NCBI GenBank assembly: GCA_963732795.1
Contig: CAVTAV010000002.1
Location: 996,338-1,060,337, forward strand
DNA length: 64,000 nt
Direction of reading: 5' to 3'
DNA from: CAVTAV01 sp963732795
GTDB lineage: Bacteria; Pseudomonadota; Alphaproteobacteria; CAVTAV01
Below, one piece after another: positions 26,980 to 37,256 of this stretch. Each line of letters starts with the position of its first letter. The stretch's first letter is position 1. The notes under the pieces were generated by a model. That model made no database searches, was not told where the DNA came from, and was given only the letters and a program-made list of their open reading frames with translations. Position numbers and translations under genes: made by a program.

Positions 26980-28653
26980 ATGAGCGTAGCCTCGAACAAG
27001 CTTACCGCGTCGGACAGGATGGGCCTCGGCGAAATGGGGATGCTTGGCGTCCTGATCGCCTGCACGGCCTTAAGCGTGATCTTCATCGCGCGCGCCCAGG
27101 ACACGGGATTCCGCATTCATATGTTCATCGTGTTCCTGTCCGGGATCGCGGGGATCATCGCGGTCGGCAATTGGCGGATGAAACGGCTGGCCAACGAGGC
27201 CAAGGGCATATTCCTCCAGGGCAAGGACGGGGAGCTCGTCTATAACGACAGCGTGATCAAGGCGGGCGCGATCGCCTCGGTGATCTGGGGCCTGGTCGGG
27301 TTTCTGGCCGGGCTCTTCATCGCGCTGCAGCTCGCCTTCCCTCACCTCAATCTCGGCGAATACGGCAATTTCGGCCGGCTGCGGCCGCTGCATACCTCGG
27401 CGGTGATCTTCGCCTTCGGCGGCAACGTGCTGATCGCCACGAGCTTCTATGTCGTGCAGCGGACCTGCAAGGCGCGGCTCTATGGCGAGATCGCGCCGTG
27501 GTTCGTCTTCTGGGGCTATCAGCTTTTCATCGTCCTGGCGGCGTCCGGCTACGTCCTCGGCATCACCCAGTCGAAGGAATATGCCGAGCCGGAATGGTAC
27601 ATCGACATCTGGCTGACCGTCGTCTGGGTGATGTATCTCATCGTCTTCCTCGGCACGCTGATGCGACGCCGCGAGCCGCATATCTACGTGGCGAACTGGT
27701 TCTATCTCTCGTTCATCGTCACCATCGCGATGCTGCACATCGTCAACAATCTGGCGGTGCCGGACAGCATTTTCTCGTCGAAGAGCTACATTCTTTATTC
27801 CGGCGTCCAGGACGCGCTGATCCAGTGGTGGTACGGCCACAACGCGGTGGGCTTCTTTCTCACCGCCGGCTTCCTGGCGATCATGTACTACTTCATCCCG
27901 AAACGGGCGCAGCGGCCGGTCTATTCCTATCGACTGTCGATCGTCCATTTCTGGTCGCTGATCTTCATCTATATCTGGGCCGGTCCGCACCACCTCCATT
28001 ACACCGCGCTGCCCGATTGGACGCAGACTCTCGGCATGGTGTTCTCGGTCATGCTGTGGATGCCGTCCTGGGGCGGTATGATCAACGGCCTGATGACGCT
28101 TTCCGGCGCCTGGGACAAGTTCCGAACCGATCCGGTGCTCCGCATGATGGTCGTCTCGGTGGCGTTCTACGGCATGAGCACCTTCGAGGGGCCGGTCATG
28201 TCCGTCCGGGAAGTCAACGCCCTCAGCCATTACACCGACTGGACCATCGGCCACGTCCATTCGGGCGCCTTGGGCTGGGTCGCCTATATCAGCTTCGGCG
28301 CGATCTATTGCCTCGTGCCCTGGCTTTGGAAGAAGAAGCAGCTCTATTCGATGAAGCTGGTCGAGGTCCATTTCTGGGTCTCCTCGATCGGCATCGTGCT
28401 CTACATCGTCGCGATGTGGTGGGCGGGCATCACCCAAGGCCTGATGTGGCGCGCCTATAACGATCTCGGCTTCCTGCAATATTCCTTCGCCGAGACCGTG
28501 CTGGCTATTCATCCGCTGTACATCATCCGGGCGTTGGGCGGCGGGCTGTTCCTCATCGGCGCCTTCGTGATGGCCTACAATCTCTGGCGCACCGTGGTGG
28601 GCGAGCCCGACCGCGAGGCGGTCGCCATGCCCGTCCAAGCGGCAGCCGAGTAG
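26980..28653 (+). CDS. ccoN: cbb3-type cytochrome c oxidase subunit I
   Basis: 557 residues, intact. This is the heme-copper catalytic subunit of the high-affinity oxidase that reduces O2 to water and pumps protons in the inner membrane. RPLHTSAVIFAFGGN carries a heme-ligand His, WWYGHNAVGFFLTAGFLAIMYY is the copper-site helix, GPHHLHYTALPDW supplies the His-His copper ligands, and TDWTIGHVHSGALGW carries the heme ligands of the cbb3 class. About 12-14 membrane helices are predicted. It is preceded by a long A+T-rich leader with an FNR-type site and followed by ccoO after 9 bp. Confidence 0.97.
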   Translation: MSVASNKLTASDRMGLGEMGMLGVLIACTALSVIFIARAQDTGFRIHMFIVFLSGIAGIIAVGNWRMKRLANEAKGIFLQGKDGELVYNDSVIKAGAIASVIWGLVGFLAGLFIALQLAFPHLNLGEYGNFGRLRPLHTSAVIFAFGGNVLIATSFYVVQRTCKARLYGEIAPWFVFWGYQLFIVLAASGYVLGITQSKEYAEPEWYIDIWLTVVWVMYLIVFLGTLMRRREPHIYVANWFYLSFIVTIAMLHIVNNLAVPDSIFSSKSYILYSGVQDALIQWWYGHNAVGFFLTAGFLAIMYYFIPKRAQRPVYSYRLSIVHFWSLIFIYIWAGPHHLHYTALPDWTQTLGMVFSVMLWMPSWGGMINGLMTLSGAWDKFRTDPVLRMMVVSVAFYGMSTFEGPVMSVREVNALSHYTDWTIGHVHSGALGWVAYISFGAIYCLVPWLWKKKQLYSMKLVEVHFWVSSIGIVLYIVAMWWAGITQGLMWRAYNDLGFLQYSFAETVLAIHPLYIIRALGGGLFLIGAFVMAYNLWRTVVGEPDREAVAMPVQAAAE

Positions 28654-28662
28654 GAGGGCGCG

Positions 28663-29391
28663 ATGAAATTCAACAACCAGTTCTTCGAAAAGAACTCGAT
28701 CGCCCTGCTGATCGGCATCCTGATCGTGGTGTCCATTGGGGGTATCGTGGAAATCGCGCCGACCTTCTATCTCAAGAACACGATCGAGAAGGTCGACGGC
28801 GAGCGGCCCTATACGCCTTTGGAGCTCGCGGGACGCGACATCTATATCCGCGAAGGCTGCTACAACTGCCACAGCCAGATGATCCGCGCGCTGCGCGACG
28901 AGGTCGAGCGCTACGGTCATTACTCTCTCGCGGCCGAGAGCATGTACGACCATCCGTTCCAATGGGGCTCGAAGCGTACCGGGCCGGATCTTGCGCGGGT
29001 TGGTGGCAAATATTCCGACGAATGGCATGTGCAGCACCTGACCGATCCCCGAAGCGTAGTGCCGGAATCGATCATGCCGCCCTACGCCTTCCTCAAGAAG
29101 ACGCCGCTCGACTTCAGTCATATCGACGAGGATCTGACCGCCAATCGCGACGTCGGCGTGCCCTATACGGACGACGACATCAAGAACGCCAAGCTCGATG
29201 TCTACGCCCAGACCCATCCGGACTCCGACGAGGTCGACGATTTCCAGAAGCGCTATCCGAAGGCCATCGCGCGCGACTTCGACGGCAATCCCGAGATGGT
29301 CTCGGAGATGGACGCACTGATCGCCTATCTCCAGATGCTCGGCACGCTGGTGGACTTCTCGGTCTACGACGCATCCGACAATTTGCGCTGA
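28663..29391 (+). CDS. ccoO: cbb3 oxidase subunit II (mono-heme cytochrome c)
   Basis: 242 residues. One N-terminal membrane helix (residues about 13-33) is followed by a periplasmic cytochrome c domain with CYNCHSQMIR as the heme-binding C-x2-CH and a later ESIMPPYAFL Met-ligand region. It accepts electrons from CcoP and passes them to CcoN. The length is normal for the family and no frame break is seen. Ribosome site GGAGGG before the ATG. Second gene of the cco operon. Confidence 0.97.
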   Translation: MKFNNQFFEKNSIALLIGILIVVSIGGIVEIAPTFYLKNTIEKVDGERPYTPLELAGRDIYIREGCYNCHSQMIRALRDEVERYGHYSLAAESMYDHPFQWGSKRTGPDLARVGGKYSDEWHVQHLTDPRSVVPESIMPPYAFLKKTPLDFSHIDEDLTANRDVGVPYTDDDIKNAKLDVYAQTHPDSDEVDDFQKRYPKAIARDFDGNPEMVSEMDALIAYLQMLGTLVDFSVYDASDNLR

Positions 29392-29401
29392 GGACACGAC
29401 C

Positions 29402-29599
29402 ATGCACCTCGATTACGAAACCGTCGTTCATTTCACCAAGTCCTGGGGCCTGATCTATTTCATCGTCCTGATGGCGATCGTGCTGGTCTACGCCTTCTGG
29501 CCCGGCAGCAAGAAGAAGTTCGACCGCGCGGCGCGGATGCCCCTCGACGACGACACCACCGATACGCCCGCGGCACAAGGAGCCGAAAACCATGGCTGA
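29402..29599 (+). CDS. ccoQ: cbb3 oxidase small subunit CcoQ/FixQ
   Basis: 65 residues: one membrane helix (SWGLIYFIVLMAIVLVYAFW) followed by PGSKKKFDRAARMPL, the conserved basic stretch of FixQ proteins, and an acidic tail. It stabilises the oxidase complex. Its end overlaps the ccoP start by 8 bases. Confidence 0.95.
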   Translation: MHLDYETVVHFTKSWGLIYFIVLMAIVLVYAFWPGSKKKFDRAARMPLDDDTTDTPAAQGAENHG

Positions 29600-30467
29600 C
29601 GATTCCCACCGCCAGGTCGACGACGTCACCGGCACCGAGACCACCGGCCACGAATGGGACGGCATCCGCGAGCTCGATACGCCGACGCCACGCTGGTGGC
29701 TCTGGACCTTCCTCGGCACGGTGATCTTCGCCATCGGCTACGTCATTGCCATGCCGGCGATCCCGCTGATCCACACCTATACCAAGGGTCTCCTCGGCTA
29801 CTCCCAGCGCGAGGTCGTGGCCGAGCAGCTCGCCAATGCCAAGGCGGAACGGCAGGGCATGGAGAACCAGATCCTCGCTGCCGACTTCATGACGATCGAG
29901 CAGACGCCCAAGCTGCTGAGCTTCGCCATGGCCGAGGGTCAGGCGGTATTCGGCGACAACTGCGTTCCCTGCCACGGCCAGGGCGGCCAGGGCGGCAACG
30001 GCTATCCCAACCTCGCCGACGACAATTGGCTGTGGGGCGGCACGTACGATGCCATCTACACCACCATCCAGCACGGTATCCGCTCCGAGGACGCCAAGAC
30101 CCGGATCAACAACATGCCCGCCTTCCTCAAGGACGGTCTCTTGAACAGCACGCAGGTCCATGACGTCGTCGAATACGTGCTCCAGATCTCGGGCCAGGAC
30201 CATGACGCCGCGATGGCCGCCAAGGGCAAGGAAGTGTTCATGAACCAATGCGTCACCTGCCATGGCGAGAACGGCAAGGGCAACCAGGAGCTCGGCGCGC
30301 CGAACCTGACCGACGCCATCTGGCAGTTCGGCGGCACCCGCAAGGACATCACCGAGACCGTTTCGAATGCCCGCAACTACGTCATGCCGGCGTGGTCGTC
30401 GCGGCTCGATCCGGGCGTGATCAAGAGCCTCGCCGTCTATGTCCATTCATTGGGCGGCGGGCAGTAA
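29592..30467 (+). CDS. ccoP: cbb3 oxidase subunit III (di-heme cytochrome c)
   Basis: 291 residues. An N-terminal soluble piece with HEWDGIRELDTPTPRWW is the FixP signature, then one membrane helix, then two cytochrome c domains with CVPCHGQGG (about residue 124) and CVTCHGENG (about residue 219). Met-ligand segments are NNMPAFL and YVMPAWS. It takes electrons from cytochrome c or the bc1 complex and delivers them to CcoO. Intact, followed 13 bp later by ccoG. Confidence 0.97.
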   Translation: MADDSHRQVDDVTGTETTGHEWDGIRELDTPTPRWWLWTFLGTVIFAIGYVIAMPAIPLIHTYTKGLLGYSQREVVAEQLANAKAERQGMENQILAADFMTIEQTPKLLSFAMAEGQAVFGDNCVPCHGQGGQGGNGYPNLADDNWLWGGTYDAIYTTIQHGIRSEDAKTRINNMPAFLKDGLLNSTQVHDVVEYVLQISGQDHDAAMAAKGKEVFMNQCVTCHGENGKGNQELGAPNLTDAIWQFGGTRKDITETVSNARNYVMPAWSSRLDPGVIKSLAVYVHSLGGGQ

Positions 30468-30480
30468 AGAGTAACGAACG

Positions 30481-31986
30481 ATGTCGACACCTTCCCTCGT
30501 CGATCTTGCGAACGGCCATCCGCCCCCGGCGGAAGGCATCGAGCGCGCCGATGTCGAAGCCGTCAATGTCGGCCGCGGCAGCATCTTCGAGAAGCGCAAG
30601 AAAATCTATCCCCAGCGCGTCCATGGCGCCTTCCGGACGTTCAAGTGGATCGTCATGGCGCTCACGCTGGGCATTTACTACGTCACGCCGTGGATCCGCT
30701 GGGACCGCGGGCCGGGCGTACCGGACCAGGCGGTGCTGATCGATCTCGCACAGAGGAAATTCTATTTCTTCTTCATCGAGATCTGGCCGCAGGAGGTCTA
30801 TTTCGGCGCGGGACTGATGATCCTTGCCGCCTTGGGCCTGTTCCTCGTTACCAGCGTGTTCGGCCGGGCGTGGTGCGGCTATGCCTGCCCGCAGACCGTC
30901 TGGACCGATCTCTTCCTCGTCGTCGAACGTTTCTTCGAGGGCCGGCGCAACGAGCGCATCAAGCTCGACCGCGCGCCCTGGGCGCTGAGCAAGATCGCCC
31001 GCAAGACGGGCAAGCACATCGACCTGGCTGGTGATCGCGGTCGCGACCGGCGGCGCGTGGGTGTTCTATTTCGCGGACGCGCCGACCCTGGCGCATGAGC
31101 TCATCACCTTCGACGCGCCCATTTCCGCCTATTTCTTCGTCGGCCTCTTCACCTTCACGACCTATGCGCTCGGCGGTCTGATGCGCGAGCAGGTCTGCAC
31201 CTATATGTGCCCGTGGCCGCGCATCCAGGCGGCGATGATGGACGCCGAGTCCCTCACTGTCACCTACCGCGTCGACCGCGGCGAGCCGCGGGGGCCGCAC
31301 AAGAAGGGCGACACCTGGGAAGACCGCGGCGACTGCATCGACTGCCATCATTGCGTCGTGGTGTGCCCGACGGGCGTCGATATCCGCAACGGATTGCAGC
31401 TCGCCTGCATCAATTGCGCGCTCTGCATCGACGCCTGCAATTCAATCATGGACAAGATCGGCCGCCCGCGCGGACTGATCGGCTACGACACCGACGCCAA
31501 CATCATCCGCCGCGAGAACGGCGAGAAAGAGCGTCTATCGTCCGATCCGGGCGCGCACTGTCATCTATGCCGTGCTGATCCTGATCGTCGGTGCGATCAT
31601 GGCCTACGCCATGGGCCACCGGAGCTATCTCAATGTCGCCGTCCGGCCCGACCGCAGCCCGCTTTACGTCACCTTGTCGGACGGCCGCATCCAGAACGGC
31701 TATACTTTCAACATCCTGAACAAGCATCGCGACGAGGGTCGTTACAAGATCGAAGTCGAGAACATGGACGGCAAGGCCGAGGTCGTCGGCATCGGCGCGG
31801 ACGAGAGCGAGGCCAACGAGCCCGTCGTGACCGTCGCGCCCGACGAGATCGCGGTCGGTCCGCGTCATCGTGCGCCTGCCGCGCGGGGCCGTGAAATCCG
31901 AGCGCATGCCGCTCGAGTTCGAGATCGAGGATCTCACTCACGGCGATGAGGCCGAGGTCCATACCGAGTTCCAGGGGCCGAAATGA
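30481..31986 (+). CDS. ccoG: cbb3 oxidase accessory ferredoxin-like protein CcoG, frameshifted
   Basis: About 500 residues. The FixG/RdxA layout is visible: membrane helices around GRAWCGYACPQTVWTD and REQVCTYMCPWPRIQ, then a dicluster ferredoxin region GDCIDCHHCVVVCPTGVDIR and ACINCALCIDACN, a further membrane helix, and an Ig-like C-terminal domain. It acts in copper reduction or insertion during oxidase assembly. Extra bases near 31025, 31535 and 31858 shift the frame, and with three removed the gene is in register. Its stop TGA overlaps the ccoH start. Confidence 0.92.
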
Positions 31987-32461
31987 TGATAACGCGGGTA
32001 ACCGGACGGGGCTTTCTTTTCGGCCTGATCGCCGTCTTCGCGGTGGTCTTCGCGGTCAACGGCGCTGTTCATCTATTTCGCGCTCGACACCTGGAGCGGC
32101 CTCGATATCGACAATTCCTTCGTTCAGGGCCTGTCCTTCGAGGAGGACATCCAGGAAGCCCATGAATGGAAGGTCGAGATCGACCCGAAGGAACAGGGCG
32201 CCAATCACGTCCGCATCGATGTCGAGATCAAGCGGATCGACGGCGGCACGACCATCGCCCTATTCGATCGACGCCGAGATCCGCCGCCCCGCCGTCGCGA
32301 CCCAGGACCAGGACGTGCTGCTCCGGCAGATCGGCCCGCGGCATTACGTCGCCGAGATCGACCTCGCCGGTCGCGGCCAGTGGCAAATCCGCGTACGCGG
32401 CCGCAACCAGGACAAGGCCGTGTTGTTCCGAGCAGACAAGCGATTGTATTTGAAGCCATGA
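31983..32461 (+). CDS. ccoH: FixH-family assembly protein, frameshifted
   Basis: About 158 residues. The N-terminal helix GFLFGLIAVFAVVFAVNGA is followed, after an extra base near 32066, by FALDTWSGLDIDNSFVQG as in FixH and then an Ig-like periplasmic domain. A second extra base lies near 32260, and the end is KAVLFRADKRLYLKP. FixH is needed for cbb3 assembly and may link CcoG and the copper ATPase. It overlaps both neighbours by ATGA, consistent with translational coupling. Confidence 0.88.
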
Positions 32462-34597
32462 CCGAGAGTTTCGTCGTCAGCAATATCCATTGCGCCTCCT
32501 GTATTCGGCGCATCGAGAGCGGCCTCGGCGCGATGCCGGGCGTCAGCAATGTGCGCGTGAACCTCACGACGAAGCGCATGGCGATCGACTGGGACAAGGC
32601 GCGGCTTTCGGCGGACGATATCGTCTCGCGGCTCAAATCCATGGGCTTCGAGGCGCGGCCGTTCCGCATGAACGCCAAGGCGGACCCCGCCAAGGCGCGC
32701 GACCGAGAGCTTCTGCGCTCGATGGCCGTTGCGGGATTCGCCGCCGCCAATGTCATGCTGCTGTCGGTCTCGATCTGGGCCGGTCACGACATGGCCACGG
32801 TCACGCGCGACCTCCTGCACTGGATTTCCGCGCTGATCGCGCTCCCCGCCGTCGCCTATGCCGGGCGGCCGTTCTTCAACTCCGCCTGGGCGGCGCTCAG
32901 GAACCGGCAGCTCAATATGGACGTGCCGATTTCGCTGGCGGTTCTTCTCGCCTGCGCCATGAGCGTCGTGCAGACCATGACCCACGAGCAGCACGCCTAT
33001 TTCGATGCCGCCGTGACGCTGCTGTTCTTCCTGCTGATCGGGCGTTATCTCGACCAGCTTGCGCGCGGCAAAGCGCGTTCGACCGCCGAAAACCTGCTCG
33101 CCCTTCGTGCCGAGTTCGCCGTCGTCATCGGTGAGAACGGCGGTGCCCGGCGCGTGCCGACCGAGGAGGTGGAGCCCGGCGACCGCATCCATGTCGGCGC
33201 CGGCGAGCGCATGCCCGTCGACGGCCGTGTGCTCTCGGGCGAGACCGAGATCGACACCAGCCTCGTCACCGGCGAGTCGCTCCCCCGCGCCGTCGTGAGG
33301 GGCGAGGCGGTCTATGCCGGCACGGTCAATCGCGGCCAGCCGATCGAAATCGAAGCGACCGCCATCGACGACGGGACCCTGCTCGCCCAGATCGCCAAGT
33401 TGACCGAAAAGGCGCTCAACGGCCGCAACCGCTATGTCCGGCTTGCCGACAGGGCGGCGCGCATCTATGTCCCGGCCGTACATCTCGCGGCGGCGGCGAC
33501 CCTGATCGGCTGGATTGCCGTCGGTGCGGGCTGGCAATCGGCGCTGATGAACGCCATCGCCGTGCTGATCATCACCTGTCCGTGCGCGATGGGCCTCGCC
33601 GTACCCGCCGTCCAGGTCGTCGCCGGCAATATCCTGATGAAGCGCGGCGTGCTCCTGAAGCAGGGCGACGGCGCTGGAGCGGCTCGCCGAATGCGACACC
33701 TTCGTTTTCGACAAGACCGGGCACGCTCACCTTCGGCAGCTTCGAGCCCGAGGATCTCTCCGCGATCGATCCCTTGACCATCGAGCGGGCGGCCGGTCTT
33801 GCCGCCGCCAGCCGGCATCCCCTGTCCCGCGCGCTCCTGCACGCCGCCGAGGCACAGCTCGGACATGCCGTCGCGCCGGCTAACGAATGTCGTCGAACGG
33901 CCGGGCCTCGGCCTCGAAGCCGAGACGAACGGCCTCAAAATCCGGCTCGGCAGCGCCATCTGGTGCGAAGCGGAAACCGAGCCAGGGCCATGAGGGCAGC
34001 GAGATCTGGTTCCGCGCCGGGACCGACGCACCGGTTCCTTTCCGCTTCCACGACCGCCTGCGGCCGGGCGTTTCCGACGCCGTCGCCGCGCTGGTGGCAC
34101 GAGGTTGCACCGTGCAGATCCTCTCGGGCGACCGGGAAGAAGCCGTCGCCGCCGTGGCCCGTGCGGCGGGCATAAAGGACTGGGCGGCGGAGCTTCATCC
34201 CAACGAAAAGATCGCTTGGCTCGAAGACCTCAAGAAGGCGGGCCGGAAACCCGTGATGGTCGGCGACGGCCTGAACGACGCCCCGGCGCTCGCCGCCGCC
34301 CATGCCTCGATCTCGCCGGCCACAGGCGCGGATATCAGCCAGACCGCGGCGGATCTCGTCTTCAGCGGCGACAGCCTTTCGGCGGTGCCCCTCTCGCTCG
34401 AAGTCAGCCGGCTGGCGCGCCGCGCGATGATGCAGAATTTCGGCCTCGCCGCGCTCTACAATGTCTGCGCCGTGCCGCTCGCGATGCTGGGGCTGGTGAC
34501 GCCGCTCATCGCCGCGCTTGCGATGTCGGGCTCCAGCCTGGCCGTCACCCTCAACGCCCTCCGCCTGCCGGTTACCACGCGGAGCAAGATGTCATGA
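32458..34597 (+). CDS. ccoI: Copper-translocating P1B-ATPase CcoI/FixI, frameshifted
   Basis: About 710 residues. An N-terminal heavy-metal domain has NIHCASCIRRIE. The actuator domain has DTSLVTGESLP, the ion channel TCPCAMGLAVP (CPC), the phosphorylation site FDKTGTLTFG (after removing an extra C near 33722), then an ATP-binding SRHPLSRALLHA (HP motif) and a hinge GDGLNDAPALAAAH. It exports copper for insertion into cbb3 oxidase. Frames change near 33675, 33722, 33880 and 33985. The stop overlaps the ccoS start. Confidence 0.93.
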
Positions 34598-34746
34598 CCG
34601 CCCTCTTGTATCTCATCCCGGCGGCCCTGTTCCTCGGGCTCTTGGGCCTCGGCGCGTTCCTGTGGTCGCTCAAGTCGGGGCAGTATGACGATCTCGACGG
34701 CGCCGCCTGGCGCATCCTCGACGAGGACGATACGCCAAGCAATTGA
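34594..34746 (+). CDS. ccoS: cbb3 oxidase maturation protein CcoS
   Basis: 50 residues: one membrane helix (LYLIPAALFLGLLGLGAFLW) then SLKSGQYDDLDGAAWRIL, the hallmark of CcoS/FixS (S-G-Q-[FY]-D-D-L-[DE]). Needed for cofactor insertion into the oxidase. Overlaps ccoI by ATGA. Last gene of the operon; the family B repeat follows immediately. Confidence 0.95.
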   Translation: MTALLYLIPAALFLGLLGLGAFLWSLKSGQYDDLDGAAWRILDEDDTPSN

Positions 34747-34751
34747 CGGTA

Positions 34752-34820
34752 CGTCATCGCGAGGCGCGAAGCGCCGCGGCGATCCAGGCGGCATGGATTG
34801 CCGCGCTCCCTCGCAATGAC
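34752..34820. repeat. Intergenic repeat, family B, copy 2 (inverted)
   Basis: GTCATCGCGAGGCGCGAAGC at the left and TCCCTCGCAATGAC at the right. As reverse complement it lines up with the copy at 7085-7164, with one internal block shorter. It sits between the converging ends of ccoS and the prs-like gene, where it may form a terminator hairpin for both. Confidence 0.8.
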
Positions 34821-34824
34821 GAGT

Positions 34825-35718
34825 TTAATCGCGTCCATTGAATGCCGACACCGCCTTTGCAATCGGCTCGGTGAGATCGATCGCGTTGGTCTCGTGCGGA
34901 ATCGTGTTGCAGGTGACGATCCTCGCCACACCCGCCGCCCGCAGATCACCCAAAGCCGATCCCGCGAAGACGGCATGAACGCCGATGCAGACCGGCGCGG
35001 GCATCCCCGCCTTTTCGAGGCCGCGGACGGTCACGATCATGGTCTGGGCGGTCGAGATGATGTCGTCGACCAGGACCGGCGTGTAGTCGCGCCAGGTCTC
35101 GACGTCCGGCACGGCGATCTCGACGTCGCGGTCGCCGTGGCGGCTCTTGGTCAGCACGATATAGGGCGCGGCGGCATGGCCGGCGACGGTCGAGACCCAT
35201 TGCTCGCTCTCGCGATCCGGCCCGACGAGCACGGGTCGCTCGACGTTCTCGACGATCCAATCGGAGATGACGGGCGCGGCATGCACGATCCGGCTCGGCA
35301 CGGCGTAGATCTCGTCGAGCGAGGCACGGCGATGGAGATGGGGATCGACCGTGACGAGCCAATCGACCCAACGGCTCACTAGCCGTCCGAAATAGGTGGA
35401 GGTTACCGCCTCGCCGCGATGGAACCGCCGGTCCTGGCGCATATAGGCGAGATAGGGCGCGACGAGACCGACCCGGCTCGCGCCCAAATCCTTGGCGAGC
35501 GCCGCCGTGAACAGGAGCGGCAGCGCCTTGTCGTCGGGCTCCGCCAAGGTGTCGACCAGCACGACGGACCGACCCTCGACGTCGCTCAACAGCCGGACAT
35601 AGGACTCGCCGTCCGGAAAACGCCGGAACTCGGCCTGCCCGACCTCGGCAGCAAGCGCCGACGCCAGGCCCTCGGCCAACGCCTCGTTTCCCGGCAGGGC
35701 GAAGATCAGGGGGGTCAT
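34825..35718 (-). CDS. Ribose-phosphate pyrophosphokinase (PRPP synthetase) family protein
   Basis: 297 residues, intact. The N-terminal ATP-binding part has RRFPDGESYVRL and APYLAYMRQDRRFHRGEAV. The PRPP-binding loop is PVLVDDIISTAQTM in the C-terminal half, with VGPDRESEQW before it. It is shorter and more divergent than the housekeeping Prs and resembles archaeal-type enzymes, so it probably is a second, specialised copy. The expected reaction is ribose 5-phosphate plus ATP to PRPP plus AMP. It overlaps the AMP-phosphorylase-like gene by four bases and is last in the 13-gene run from 45510. Confidence 0.85.
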   Translation of the reverse strand: MTPLIFALPGNEALAEGLASALAAEVGQAEFRRFPDGESYVRLLSDVEGRSVVLVDTLAEPDDKALPLLFTAALAKDLGASRVGLVAPYLAYMRQDRRFHRGEAVTSTYFGRLVSRWVDWLVTVDPHLHRRASLDEIYAVPSRIVHAAPVISDWIVENVERPVLVGPDRESEQWVSTVAGHAAAPYIVLTKSRHGDRDVEIAVPDVETWRDYTPVLVDDIISTAQTMIVTVRGLEKAGMPAPVCIGVHAVFAGSALGDLRAAGVARIVTCNTIPHETNAIDLTEPIAKAVSAFNGRD

Positions 35719-37249
35719 GGGGACGGCTCGACGGTCATCACATGGGGGTGGGTTTTGACAAAGCCGAGGGCATAGCGCAGCTCACCCGGCGACTCCGCGT
35801 GGACGGTGAACAGCGGCTCGCCGGCTTCGACGAGGTCGCCGACCTTTTTGTGGAGCTCGACGCCTGCCGCGCTGTCGCCGGGCGCGCCCGCGAGCTTGGC
35901 GACGCGGGCGAGCAACCGATTGTCGATCGCGCCGACATGGCCGGCGGACGTCGCCTCCACGGGGTGGGTATAGCGGCGCGACGGGCGGCTCGCGCATGCC
36001 GCCTTGCGCCTCGCAGATCGCCTGGAACTTCTTCCAGGCCTCGCCGTCCGCCAGGATCGACGACGCGACCTCCGTCGCCTGGCCTTCATGCAGCTCCGTC
36101 GCGAGCTCGATGAGAGTGGCGGCCAGAAGAACGGCGCGCTGCTTCAGGTCGGCCGAAGCCTCCGGCTTGTTCTGCAGCACTGCCAACACCTCGCGCGCTT
36201 CGAGCGCGGGGCCGATGCCGCGCCCGACCGGCTGGCTTCCATCTGTAATTACGCTGCGCGCGACAATGCCGAGGCTTGCCGCGACGTCGATCAGATGATC
36301 GCTCAAGACGTCGGCATTCTCGCGTGAACGGACCTTGGCGGTCGGCCCAGTCGGCAGATCGAGCACGAGATGGGTCGATCCCGCCGCCGACTTCTTGGAC
36401 AACACGGACGCCACCAACTGCCCCTCGCTGTCGATTTCCAGCGCGCGTTCGACCCGAATCAGAATGTCGTCGGCCGGGCTCAAACGCACCGAGCCGCCCC
36501 AGACGATGCAGCCGCCCTCCTGCTCCACCACCCGGCGCATCGCGCTGAGATCCAGATCGACCGGCGCCAGCGTCTCCATAGTGTCGGCGGTGCCGGCGGG
36601 CGAGGTGATCGCGCGGGATGAGGTCTTGGGCATGATCAGGCCATAGGCCGTGACGATCGCGACGACGATCGGCGTGGTTCGATTGCCGGGCAGGCCGCCG
36701 ACGCAATGCTTGTCGACGATCGGCGTCGTGCCCCAGCTCAGCCGGTCGCCGACATCGACCATGGCGCGGGTGAGGCCGAGGATTTCCCGCCGATCGAGAT
36801 GATCGCCCGCGCAGGCGGTGACGAAGGACGAGACATGGACGTCGGAATATTGGCCAGCCGCGATATCCGTGATGATCGCGTTCAGCGCGTGGTCGTCGAG
36901 CCGATGGCCATAGACCTTGGCGCGGAGATAGCTCAGCGAATTGACCGTCGGCGCGTGATGGACGGTGATCTCGTCGCCATCATGGGCCCGCAGGCGCTGC
37001 CAGGCGATATGGGACAGGCTCGCCTCGTTGTGATGGAGCACGTCGGAGCCGATGACATGCAAGGTCGCGATGATGCTCTGCTGGCCGTGGCGCGACCTCG
37101 ACCCGGGCATGCGGCCCGAAGCCCTCCGACCGGCAGACATGGCAGTCCGCCCGCATATAGATCACCGATTCCTGCGACGTGTCGATGCCGAGATCGCGCA
37201 GTCGCAGGAAGTTGTGATTGGCGTCGTTCGGCGGGGCCTCGTCGGTCAT
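35715..37249 (-). CDS. Thymidine-phosphorylase family protein, AMP-phosphorylase-like, frameshifted
   Basis: About 510 residues from ATG 37249 with GAGGA upstream. An N-terminal extension of roughly 90 residues with SIIATLHVIGSDVLHHNEASLSHIAWQRL matches archaeal AMP phosphorylases and is absent in ordinary DeoA. The core has DVHVSSFVTACA, VDKHCVGGLPGNRTTPIVV and KTSSRAITSPAGTADTME. The C-terminal domain has AGVELHKKVGDLVEAGEPLFTVHAES. The likely reaction is nucleoside monophosphate plus phosphate to base plus ribose 1,5-bisphosphate. Extra bases near 37105 and 35965 break the frame. The neighbour makes or uses PRPP, which fits nucleotide salvage. Confidence 0.82.
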
Positions 37250-37256
37250 GTCGTCC

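Noticed and set aside
27070..29403. A 777-codon open frame antisense to ccoN and ccoO
   Set aside because: It is rich in Arg, His, Asp and Glu with no domain, as expected of the complement of a high-GC membrane protein gene; the sense strand is unmistakably ccoNO.
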